Under the pieces are notes generated by a model, which was not told the DNA's origin, ran no database searches, and was given only the letters and a program-made list of their open reading frames with translations. From contig BOKV01000032.1 of assembly GCA_016861165.1 (NCBI GenBank), positions 1 through 34,386 of the forward strand: DNA of 34,386 bases, given 5' to 3'. Source of the DNA: Alphaproteobacteria bacterium (GTDB taxonomy: Bacteria > Pseudomonadota > Alphaproteobacteria > Rhizobiales > Rhizobiaceae). The translations under genes and the position numbers were made by a program. This document shows, one piece after another, positions 18,650-26,058 of the stretch. Every line of letters begins with the position of its first letter. Positions within the stretch are counted from its first letter, which is position 1.

Positions 18650-19750
18650 TCAGGATTGCGCCCGGCGGTGGGCGCGATAGTCGAGGATCAGGCGGGCGAA
18701 GGCGGCCGGCCCGAGCGGCCGGGCGCCGCGAGCGCGGTTCTCGGCGCCAATGGCGATGATCCGGCGCCACAGCCCGAACATGATGCGATAGGCGTCGAGT
18801 ACGCCATAGCGGGCGTCGTACATGTGGATCGGCTCCGACATGACGCTGTTGAGTTCGATCACCTTGAAGCCGTCGCCCGAACGCATGGTCCGCGGCGACG
18901 GCGCCCGCACGTCGTAGCGGCCGACGAAAAAGCCATCCAGATGGCGGGCCAGGTCAAGGAAGGCCTGTTCGAGTTGGGGCGTGCGCAGTTCCTCGACATC
19001 GCTGAACTGCGCGCCGCGCCAGTGCGAGCGCAACTCGGTCAGCACGAAACGCTCGCCCGCCGGCACCACCTCGCCCAGCCGGTCGGCGAACTCCCCGAGG
19101 AGGAGACGGCCGTAGCAGACCAGCCTGGGATCATCGAGGATCAGCCGTTCGAGCGTGCGGGTGCCGTCGCCGATCACATAGGCCGCGTCCTTGGCGGTCA
19201 GTGCCAGGATGCGGCCCCGCGCCTCGGCCGGGTGGCGCATGTAGTAGACGCCATATTCCCTGCCCGACACGTATTGCTGGGCGAGCATCGGCTCGCTGCA
19301 GCGATCGAGGACGGCGAGCGCCTCGGCCTCGTCGGCGACGATGCGCACCGCGCGGCCGCGCTCGCCGAGATCGGGCTTCAGCACGATCGGATAGGACAGC
19401 CCGTGTTCCGCCATGAGGGCCGTGAGCATTGCGCGTTTGCGGCCGGAGTCGGCCTGCGGCGGGATCAGCACGAACGGGGCGACGCGCCCGGGCTCGCGCG
19501 CCAGCCGCGTCAGCAGCACCGATTTCGACACCAGCGCGACGCCGCCGCGATCGAGCCCCGGATTGACCACGCTGACGAGCGTCAGGCCGCGATGGCGCAG
19601 CGAAAGGGCGAGCACGTAGAGGACGACCGGCAGATAGAAGGCCCAGAGCGGCCAGTATTCCCACCGCACCGTTCGCCGCCAGGCGGCATAGAGCAGGCGC
19701 CGCTGGCGATAGCTCGCGACCTGCCAGTAGGCCAGCGCCAGCGCGAGCAT
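18650..19750 (-). CDS. Membrane-anchored ATP-grasp enzyme
   Basis: 366 residues from ATG 19750. A basic N-terminus and a helix at about 35-55 (WPLWAFYLPVVLYVLAL) anchor the protein; the ATP-grasp fold follows with ATP-binding Lys125 (PIVLKPDLGERGR), the hinge LAQQYVSGREYGVYY, and metal-binding Glu299 and Asn301 (FKVIELNSV). ATP-grasp enzymes join a carboxylate to an amine or thiol through an acyl phosphate; the substrate here is unknown, but neighbours suggest envelope lipid or glycan. The start is uncertain: hydrophobic residues continue just upstream, no good ribosome site precedes 19750, and the same frame is open to a GTG at 19948 inside the acyltransferase gene. Confidence 0.8.
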   Translation of the reverse strand: MLALALAYWQVASYRQRRLLYAAWRRTVRWEYWPLWAFYLPVVLYVLALSLRHRGLTLVSVVNPGLDRGGVALVSKSVLLTRLAREPGRVAPFVLIPPQADSGRKRAMLTALMAEHGLSYPIVLKPDLGERGRAVRIVADEAEALAVLDRCSEPMLAQQYVSGREYGVYYMRHPAEARGRILALTAKDAAYVIGDGTRTLERLILDDPRLVCYGRLLLGEFADRLGEVVPAGERFVLTELRSHWRGAQFSDVEELRTPQLEQAFLDLARHLDGFFVGRYDVRAPSPRTMRSGDGFKVIELNSVMSEPIHMYDARYGVLDAYRIMFGLWRRIIAIGAENRARGARPLGPAAFARLILDYRAHRRAQS

Positions 19751-19886
19751 CAGCAATAGCGCGACAATCGAGGATTCGTCGCCCGGGTCGCGCGGCGCGC
19801 TAAGCGGACGCGCCCCGGCACCGGCCAGGCCGGTGAGCCAGGCAATCGGCGGCGCCTGCGGGGCGAAGCGGATCGCGGCGATCAGT

Positions 19887-21722
19887 TCAGGCGGCCTCCC
19901 TGCCCTTGCCCATGTTCGACAGGATATGGTCAACGCGTTCGGCACCAAAATAGCGTTTGAGGTACCGCGCGGGCGCGTTGCGCAGGTCGACGACGATCAG
20001 CCCGTCGAGCGAATTGTTGAAGCCGCGATTGACGCTGAAGGAGATGAAGCGGCCGTTCAGCGCCAGATACTGGCGGATGAGGACGGGCACCTTCTTGCCG
20101 TTGTCGATGCGGCCGAGCAGCTTGTTGATGATCGGTATCTCGGATGCGGCGGCAATCAGTTCGTCCGACCAGGGCCGGTCGCCCAGCCGCAGCGGCTCGG
20201 TTGGCGCTACCCGCCGGCACAGGTTCACGTCGGCGCCGTAGTGGCGCAGAAAGGTGTCGGCCAGGAAGGCGCGGGCGATGGTCGAGAAGCGCGACGAGAT
20301 GCTGACGCAGCCGAACAGCGTATGGTAGCCGGGATTGCGGGCGAGGAACTCGGCGATCCCCTTCCACAGCAGGTCGAGCACCTTGGGGTGGCGCTGGTAG
20401 CTGATGGCCACGAACGAGCGGCCGACCTCGATCGCCCTGCCCATCTGGCGCATGAAGTCGAGATCGTAGTGGTAGAGCGACCGGCTGTAGAGGTTCTTGA
20501 GCCCGTGCATCCGGATGATCTCGTCGGTCCTGCCGAGCCGATAGGCGCCGGCGACCTTGCCGGCCGCATCGTCCCACGCCCACAGGTGCCAGTAGTACGG
20601 GTCGAACCGGTCGCTGTCGCATTCCTTGCCGGTGCCCTCGTCGACGGCGCGGAAGGTGCGCTCGCGCGCGATGGCGATCTGGTCCATGACGCGGCCCAGC
20701 CGGGCATGCGGCGCGCAGAACACCTTCAGCGGGCCATCGGCGACCAGCTCGTATTCGGCGAGCCGTGCCATTTCGCGGCGCAGTTCGGGTTCCGGCACGT
20801 CGGCGCGGATGGCGGAGACGACGGGGCTCGCGCCGCCCTCGTCGGCGGCGCCGGCCAGCACGTCGCAGCTCATGCGCAGGAAGTCGGTCGCCGAGCGGGC
20901 GTCGGCGAAACGCGCCATTTCATCGGCGCCGATCGGTGCGCCGACGACGCCACGAATCGACTGTCCCGCCTTGGCCAGCATGGCGCGGACGAGCAGCGCG
21001 GTGCGCAGCCGCCGGTGGACGAGCCCGGCGAGATAGAAGGACAGGGCGTTGCGGTCGCGCACATGGATCGGCACACAGACGGCGCCGAACCGACGCGCCA
21101 GCCGCCCGGTCGTCTCGGTCCAGGCTGGGTCGGCGATGGCCAGTTTCGGCGGCCGCAGGCGCGAGACGGTCTTGCCGGGGAAGATCAGCACGGCGCCGCC
21201 GCCGGCCATGTGCCGGGTCAGTTCGCGAATACCCCTGGTGTTGGCGCGGCGGTTGTCGTCGCTCAGCACGTCGACGCCGATGAACAGGTCGGCGAATTCG
21301 GGAAAGATCATCAGCACTTCGTTGGCGAGCACCTTGAGGTCGGGCCGGACCGCGAGCAGGCGGCGCGCGAGCAGCATGCCGTCGAGGCCGCCGAGCGGAT
21401 GATTGGCGACAAACAGCACCGGGCCGGCGCGTGGCACCTGGTCCAGCCGGTCGTCATGTTCCAGCCGCAGTTCGCAGCCGAGCCGGCCGAGGGTGTAGTC
21501 GAGGAAGGCGGCGCCATTGCGCATCGGCGGCGCGCGGTCGAGCCAGTCCTGGTACCAGCCCTTGAGCACGCCGAGACCGGTGGCCCGTTCGACGGCCCGT
21601 TTCACGAACCCGTTGCGGATCGGCAGGTCGAGCGGGTTGGTCGCGGCGGGGCCGGCGCCAGCCGGTCCTTTCGCCCCCGCGGTGCCGGCCGATGCCGCAG
21701 TCCTGCCGTCGAAAACCCGCAT
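19887..21722 (-). CDS. OlsF-like bifunctional acyltransferase (PlsC-type plus OlsB-like GNAT)
   Basis: 611 residues. After a low-complexity 30-residue leader, an acyltransferase domain (about 35-290) carries ANHPLGGLDG (106-115, His108 and Asp114) and IFPGKTVSRL. The C-terminal domain (about 320-600) is of the OlsB/hemolysin-type N-acyltransferase family: IARERTFRAVDEGTGK, DPYYWHLWAWD, AGAYRLG. OlsB acylates ornithine with a 3-hydroxy fatty acid and OlsA adds the second chain; fused OlsF proteins do both. The fusion order here, O-acyltransferase first and N-acyltransferase second, matches my recollection of OlsF. It probably makes ornithine or another amino-acid lipid. The ATP-grasp gene follows; its frame overlaps this gene's end. 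Confidence 0.87.
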   Translation of the reverse strand: MRVFDGRTAASAGTAGAKGPAGAGPAATNPLDLPIRNGFVKRAVERATGLGVLKGWYQDWLDRAPPMRNGAAFLDYTLGRLGCELRLEHDDRLDQVPRAGPVLFVANHPLGGLDGMLLARRLLAVRPDLKVLANEVLMIFPEFADLFIGVDVLSDDNRRANTRGIRELTRHMAGGGAVLIFPGKTVSRLRPPKLAIADPAWTETTGRLARRFGAVCVPIHVRDRNALSFYLAGLVHRRLRTALLVRAMLAKAGQSIRGVVGAPIGADEMARFADARSATDFLRMSCDVLAGAADEGGASPVVSAIRADVPEPELRREMARLAEYELVADGPLKVFCAPHARLGRVMDQIAIARERTFRAVDEGTGKECDSDRFDPYYWHLWAWDDAAGKVAGAYRLGRTDEIIRMHGLKNLYSRSLYHYDLDFMRQMGRAIEVGRSFVAISYQRHPKVLDLLWKGIAEFLARNPGYHTLFGCVSISSRFSTIARAFLADTFLRHYGADVNLCRRVAPTEPLRLGDRPWSDELIAAASEIPIINKLLGRIDNGKKVPVLIRQYLALNGRFISFSVNRGFNNSLDGLIVVDLRNAPARYLKRYFGAERVDHILSNMGKGREAA

Positions 21723-21840
21723 GTGGCCGATTCCGCCTCGCCCCGCCGCGCGCAAGCCTAGGCCAAAGCAGCCCGGCCCGGCAAGCGCGGGCGCCGACGC
21801 GGGACCCGTTCTGGGCCGGTTTCGTCGGGAAATGAACCGA

Positions 21841-22635
21841 TCAGCCGGCGATCCAGTCGGCGAGCCGGGCCCGCCGCACATCGGCGAGCAGCGCGACGAA
21901 GCCGCGCGCCTGATGCTCGGCCGTCAGCCGGCCCTTCTCGGCGGTGGCCAGATGCGCCTGGCCGACCGTGCCGGCCGGGTTGAGGTCGCCCGCCTCCCAG
22001 GCGAAGGCGTGCGTGCCGGTATGGCGCAGATGGGCAAAGGCCTGCTCGGCATCCGTCACCCGCGAAGCGAAGTCGGCGGCGGCTGCCATGTCGACCAGGT
22101 CCGGCCGGAAATGCAGCATCAGCGAGGTCTCGCGGTCGCCGCCGTGAATGCCGTATTTCTGCTCGGCCTCGCCGTAGAGGCCGTCGGGCACGCCGAAGCG
22201 CATCCACGAGGTCTTGACCGCCAGCATGGCGTGGCGCACCCGCAATTCGCGGGCGACGATGCCCATCACCTCCTCGTTGCCGCCATGGGAGTTGACGATC
22301 ACCAGCTTGCGAACGCCCGCCCGCGCCACCGAGGCGCCGAGCTCGCACCAGTGGTCGATCAGCGTGGTGGCGGGCACGGTCAGCGTGCCGGGAAAGCGGA
22401 TGTGCTCGTTCGACTTGCCGACCGCCTGGACCGGCAGGCAGCGAATGTCCAGGTCGGCGGGGATGCGCGCGAACGCCGTCTCCAGCATGCCCTGCATGAT
22501 GGCGAAATCGGTCGACACCGGCAGATGCGGCCCGTGCTGCTCGATGGCGGCGACCGGCAGCACCGCCACCACCGCTTCGGCGTCGAGATTGTCGAACCGG
22601 CGCGTCGGGAAATCGCCCCACCAGAACCTGCGCAC
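21841..22635 (-). CDS. Creatininase-family amidohydrolase
   Basis: 264 residues from a GTG with AGGAGAGG about nine bases upstream. Metal-site motifs are present: Glu32, His34 and Asp43 (AAIEQHGPHLPVSTD), His117 (VNSHGGN) and Glu169 (HGGDRETS). The family opens cyclic amides (creatinine to creatine) or cleaves other amides, as does MftE in mycofactocin processing. The immediate partner is a RidA protein 12 bases upstream in the same transcript, and both diverge from an importer and a CodA-like deaminase, so a nitrogen-rich cyclic substrate is likely. Whether creatinine itself is the substrate cannot be told. Confidence 0.9.
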   Translation of the reverse strand: MRRFWWGDFPTRRFDNLDAEAVVAVLPVAAIEQHGPHLPVSTDFAIMQGMLETAFARIPADLDIRCLPVQAVGKSNEHIRFPGTLTVPATTLIDHWCELGASVARAGVRKLVIVNSHGGNEEVMGIVARELRVRHAMLAVKTSWMRFGVPDGLYGEAEQKYGIHGGDRETSLMLHFRPDLVDMAAAADFASRVTDAEQAFAHLRHTGTHAFAWEAGDLNPAGTVGQAHLATAEKGRLTAEHQARGFVALLADVRRARLADWIAG

Positions 22636-22647
22636 GATCAGCCTCTC

Positions 22648-23031
22648 CTAGCCGGCGGCGATCGCCTCGACCTCGACATGGAATTCGGGCCGAGCGAAAC
22701 CGGAGACGATCATCAGCGTCGAGGCGGGCGGCGGATCGCCGAACAGCGCGTTGCGGACCTCCATGTACGGGGCGAGGTGCTCGCGGCCGGTGACATAGGC
22801 GTTGATGCGCACGACATTGCCCAGGCCCATGCCGGCCTCGGCCAGGATCGCCTCGATACTGGCAAAGCACAGCCGGGCCTGGCCGGCGGCGTCGGGGGGA
22901 ACCACCTCGTCGGCGCCGATGCCGAGCTGGCCGGAACAGAAGACGAGCCGGGCACCGGCCGCCACGGCGACACCATGGCTGTAGCGCGAGAAGGGCGGGC
23001 GCACCCCCGCGGGGACGAGATGGTCGAGCAT
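22648..23031 (-). CDS. RidA (YjgF/YER057c/UK114) family protein
   Basis: 127 residues from ATG 23031. This start gives the usual family N-terminus (LDHLVPAGVRPPFSRYSHGV); the frame could extend to 23082 but without similarity. Family blocks are VFCSGQLGIGADE, QARLCFASIEAILAEAGMGLGNVVRINAYVT and FHVEVEAIA. RidA proteins hydrolyse reactive imines and enamines to ketones and ammonia, and related proteins act in pyrimidine (RutC) and other nitrogen-heterocycle catabolism. Here it is coupled to the creatininase-family gene and probably deals with an unstable intermediate of the same pathway. Confidence 0.92.
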   Translation of the reverse strand: MLDHLVPAGVRPPFSRYSHGVAVAAGARLVFCSGQLGIGADEVVPPDAAGQARLCFASIEAILAEAGMGLGNVVRINAYVTGREHLAPYMEVRNALFGDPPPASTLMIVSGFARPEFHVEVEAIAAG

Positions 23032-23083
23032 GCTGCCGAAGCCTTTCGGCCCGCAACCTAGTGGAGCGGCCGGCATCTGCAAA

Positions 23084-23100
23084 GCGCATATTTTCTGCGC
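23084..23100 (+). promoter_or_regulatory. Dyad upstream of the sigma-54-like promoter (candidate enhancer site)
   Basis: GCGCA (23084-23088) and TGCGC (23096-23100) form a perfect inverted repeat around an AT-rich seven-base core. It lies 106 bases upstream of the -24 element, a usual distance for a sigma-54 activator site. The arms and spacing resemble but do not equal the NtrC consensus (GCAC-N7-GTGC). Confidence 0.4.
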
Positions 23101-23205
23101 ATATCAGCCGCGTTGAACAAATAACGGGCATTGCGCCGCCCGCCCCCGCCGCGCGATAAGGACGGCTGTTGACGGGAAAGCGGCCGATCCGGCCGCCCGC
23201 CGGGC

Positions 23206-23221
23206 TGGCACGCAATTTGCT
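23206..23221 (+). promoter_or_regulatory. Sigma-54 (-24/-12) promoter for the ABC importer/deaminase run
   Basis: TGGCACG, four bases, TTGCT: a full match to the conserved core of RpoN promoters, with GG (23207-23208) and GC (23219-23220) ten bases apart. The expected transcript start near 23232 gives a leader of about 50 bases to the binding-protein ATG. This points to nitrogen or another sigma-54-dependent control. Confidence 0.75.
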
Positions 23222-23283
23222 CCGCCTGCTAATCTGGTGAAGCACGGCCAATCCCGGCCGTGCCGAGAGGTCAGGTGCTACAA

Positions 23284-24285
23284 ATGAAGCGCAGTTCGCT
23301 GTTTCTGATTTCGGCCATCGTCGCGGCCGGCGCGTCGCAGCCGGCGGTGTCGCTGGAGAAGGTGTCGTTCGGCACCAACTGGCTGGCCCAGCCCGAGCAT
23401 GGCGGCTACTACCAGGCCGTCGCCGACGGCACCTATGCCGAATGCGGCCTCGAAGTGACGATCGTGCCCGGCGGGCCGCAGGTCAACAACCGGGCGCTGC
23501 TGCTGGCCGGCAAGATCGACTTTCACATGGGCGGCAACCTGCTTGAGGCGTTCAACGCGGCCAAGGAAGGCATCCCGCTCAAGGTCGTCGCCGCCCATTT
23601 CCAGAAGGAGCCGCAGGTGCTGATGACGCATCCCGGCCAGGGCCTCGACACCTGGGAGGACCTGCTCAAGGCCGAGAAGTTCATCCTCGGCGATGGCGGC
23701 TTCCTCAGCTACTACCAGTGGATGATCAACGAGTTTGGCTTCGATGCCGCCAAGCGCGTGCCCTACACCTTCAACCCGGCGCCGTTCATCGCCGACCCGA
23801 AATCGGTGCAGCAGGGCTACGTCACGTCCGAACCGTTCGCCGTGGAGCGCGAGGGCGGCTTCAAGCCCAACCTGTTCCTCATCGCCGACTACGGGTTCGA
23901 CACCTATGCGACCACCGTCGAGGTGATGCAGAAGACGATCGACGAGAAACCGGAAGCGGTCAAATGCTTCGTCGATGGCTCGGCCAAGGGCTGGTACAAC
24001 TATCTCTACGGCGACAACGCCGCGGCCAACGCGCTGATCCAGAAGGACAATCCCGACATGTCGGACGAGCAGATCGCCTTCTCGGTGGCCAAGCTCAAGG
24101 AGTTCGGCATCGTCGATTCGGGCGACACCGAGACGATGGGCATCGGCGCGATGACCGAGGCGCGGATGAAGAGCTTCTATGACAAGATGGTCGCCGCCGG
24201 CGTGCTCGAGGCGGGCATCGACATCGCCAAGGCCTATACGCTCGAATTCGTCAACAAGGGCGTCGGCCTCGACCTGAAGAAGTAG
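23284..24285 (+). CDS. ABC transporter substrate-binding protein (NMT1/THI5-like)
   Basis: 333 residues from ATG 23284, with AGGTG about seven bases upstream; a GTG at 23260 would spoil the signal peptide. Residues 1-25 form a signal peptide. The mature protein begins LEKVSFGTNWLAQPEHGGYYQAV, the hallmark of the NMT1 family that binds thiamin-pyrimidine precursors, riboflavin, nitrate/taurine-like or aromatic ligands. The GGxxxxNxR motif (GGPQVNNRALLLAGKIDF) is typical of the subgroup that imports pyrimidine-like and riboflavin-like rings. It is first in an operon with its ATPase and permease and a CodA-like deaminase, so its ligand is probably the deaminase substrate or its precursor. Confidence 0.92.
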   Translation: MKRSSLFLISAIVAAGASQPAVSLEKVSFGTNWLAQPEHGGYYQAVADGTYAECGLEVTIVPGGPQVNNRALLLAGKIDFHMGGNLLEAFNAAKEGIPLKVVAAHFQKEPQVLMTHPGQGLDTWEDLLKAEKFILGDGGFLSYYQWMINEFGFDAAKRVPYTFNPAPFIADPKSVQQGYVTSEPFAVEREGGFKPNLFLIADYGFDTYATTVEVMQKTIDEKPEAVKCFVDGSAKGWYNYLYGDNAAANALIQKDNPDMSDEQIAFSVAKLKEFGIVDSGDTETMGIGAMTEARMKSFYDKMVAAGVLEAGIDIAKAYTLEFVNKGVGLDLKK

Positions 24286-24308
24286 CCGTGGCGGCAGGCC
24301 GGCGAACG

Positions 24309-25211
24309 ATGAACGTGCAAGTCCAGACACCGGACCCCGCGGCGGGCCCAGCGGTGGGCCAAGCGGCGGACCAAGTGGCGGATCATCTGACCGGCCGGGC
24401 GGCGGGCGGGTCGGCCGGCCAGCCGCAGCTCTTCCTGCGCTCGGTCGGCAAGACCTTCGCCAACCGCACCGTGGCGCTCGAAGCCGTCGACATGGTCATC
24501 AACCGCGGCGACTTCGCCAGCCTGCTCGGGCCATCGGGCTGCGGCAAGTCGACGGCGCTGCGGCTCATCGCCGGCCTGATCTCGCCCACCGCGGGCGTCA
24601 TCGACTGGCGCGGCGCGCCGCTCGGCAAGTCCGACATCGGCTTCGTCTTCCAGGAGCCGACGCTGATGCCGTGGGCGAGCGTGTTCGACAATGTCTGGCT
24701 GCCGCTGCGCCTGCGCGGCGACAGCCGGGCGGCGGCGGCGCCGAAGGTGCGGGCGATGCTGGAGCAGGTCGGGCTCGCCGGCTTCGAAAACGCGGTGCCG
24801 CGCGAACTGTCGGGCGGCATGAAGATGCGCGTGTCGATCGCGCGGGCGCTGGTGACGCGGCCGCGCCTTCTGCTGATGGACGAACCGTTCGCCGCGCTCG
24901 ACGAGATCACCCGCTTCCGGCTCAACGACGACCTGCTGGCGCTGTGGCAGGCCGAGCGCTTCACGGCGATCTTCGTCACCCACAGCGTGTTTGAGAGCGT
25001 GTTCCTGTCGACCCGCATCATCGTCATGGCGGCGCGGCCGGGACGGGTGTTCGAGGAGATGGCGGTCGAGGTGCCTTATCCGCGCAGCGAAGCGTTCCGC
25101 ACCTCGCCCGAATATGCCGCGCTGTGCCGGCAGGCATCCGCCGTGCTGGAGCGGGCCATGCTGGCCAGACCGGCCGAGCAAGCGACGGAGGCTCGCCATG
25201 GTGGCGGCTGA
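24309..25211 (+). CDS. ABC transporter ATP-binding protein (nitrate/taurine/pyrimidine type)
   Basis: 300 residues from ATG 24309; a GTG at 24288 is an alternative. The first 40 residues are a low-complexity Gly/Ala-rich extension encoded by an imperfect GC-rich repeat. The nucleotide-binding domain has Walker A GPSGCGKST, Q-loop VFQEPTLMPW, signature LSGGMKMR, Walker B LLLMDEPFAALDE and the switch His in FVTHS. The class is that of SsuB/TauB/NrtD/ThiZ importers, matching the NMT1-like binding protein. Its end overlaps the permease start by 14 bases. Confidence 0.93.
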   Translation: MNVQVQTPDPAAGPAVGQAADQVADHLTGRAAGGSAGQPQLFLRSVGKTFANRTVALEAVDMVINRGDFASLLGPSGCGKSTALRLIAGLISPTAGVIDWRGAPLGKSDIGFVFQEPTLMPWASVFDNVWLPLRLRGDSRAAAAPKVRAMLEQVGLAGFENAVPRELSGGMKMRVSIARALVTRPRLLLMDEPFAALDEITRFRLNDDLLALWQAERFTAIFVTHSVFESVFLSTRIIVMAARPGRVFEEMAVEVPYPRSEAFRTSPEYAALCRQASAVLERAMLARPAEQATEARHGGG

Positions 25212-26058
25212 ACATGCCGGGTCGGACGCGCGACCGCTCGATGCCGAGGAGGCGCAGCGCCTGCGCGCGCAGCGGCTGGAGCGGATCGGACGCTGGCTGC
25301 TACCGCTCACCATCATGGTGGTCGCCATCACCCTGTGGGACCGCGTCTGCGTGTGGAACGACATCCCGCGCTACATCCTGCCGCGGCCGGGGCTGGTGCT
25401 GGCGACGCTCCGCGACGACGCGGCGCTGCTGTTGTCGGCGCTGGCGGTGACGCTCAAGATCACCTTGCTGTCGCTGGCGCTCGCCATTGCCGGCGGCGTC
25501 GGCCTGGCGGTGCTGTTCACCCAGTCGAAATGGGTCGAGATGTCGTTCTTCCCGTTCGCCGTGGTGCTGCAGGTCACGCCGATCGTGGCGATCTTCCCGC
25601 TCATCAACATCTATGTCGACGACCAGACGGCGAAGCTGCTGCTGTGCGCCTGGATCGTCGCCTTCTTCCCGATCCTGTCCAACACTACGCTCGGCCTCAA
25701 CTCCGTCGACCGCAACCTGCTCGACCTGTTCAAGCTCAACGGCGCCACCCGATGGCAGACGCTGCGGCTGCTGAAGCTGCCGGCGGCGATGCCCTACTTC
25801 CTCGGCGGGCTGAAGATCGCCGGCGGGCTGGCGCTGATCGGCGCCGTCGTCGCCGAATTCGTCGCCGGCGTCGCCGGGCAGAACTCCGGCCTCGCCTCGC
25901 GCATCGTCGAGGCCGGCTACCGGCTCAACGCGCCGCGCCTGTTCGCCGCGCTGATCCTGATCTCGGCCACCGGCATCGTCATCTTCCTCGCGCTGACCTG
26001 GCTGTCGCACATGGCGCTGCGCCGCTGGCACGAGAGCGCGCTGTCACGGGAACGCTGA
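25198..26058 (+). CDS. ABC transporter permease (BPD-type, SsuC/TauC-like)
   Basis: 286 residues from ATG 25198, which has GGAG seven bases upstream and lies inside the end of the ATPase gene. Six hydrophobic segments are seen, with the cytoplasmic coupling loop LLDLFKLNGATRWQTLRLLKLPAAMPYFLGGLKIAGGLAL (the EAA-type motif is in the residues NGATRWQTLRLLKLPAA). It completes a three-component importer. The stop overlaps the ATG of the deaminase gene by one base, so import and catabolism are tightly coupled in translation. Confidence 0.93.
   Translation: MVAAEHAGSDARPLDAEEAQRLRAQRLERIGRWLLPLTIMVVAITLWDRVCVWNDIPRYILPRPGLVLATLRDDAALLLSALAVTLKITLLSLALAIAGGVGLAVLFTQSKWVEMSFFPFAVVLQVTPIVAIFPLINIYVDDQTAKLLLCAWIVAFFPILSNTTLGLNSVDRNLLDLFKLNGATRWQTLRLLKLPAAMPYFLGGLKIAGGLALIGAVVAEFVAGVAGQNSGLASRIVEAGYRLNAPRLFAALILISATGIVIFLALTWLSHMALRRWHESALSRER

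Noticed and set aside
23084..23100. True NtrC binding site
   Set aside because: The arms are GCGC rather than GCAC/GTGC and the spacing is two bases longer than consensus; kept only as a generic activator-site candidate.
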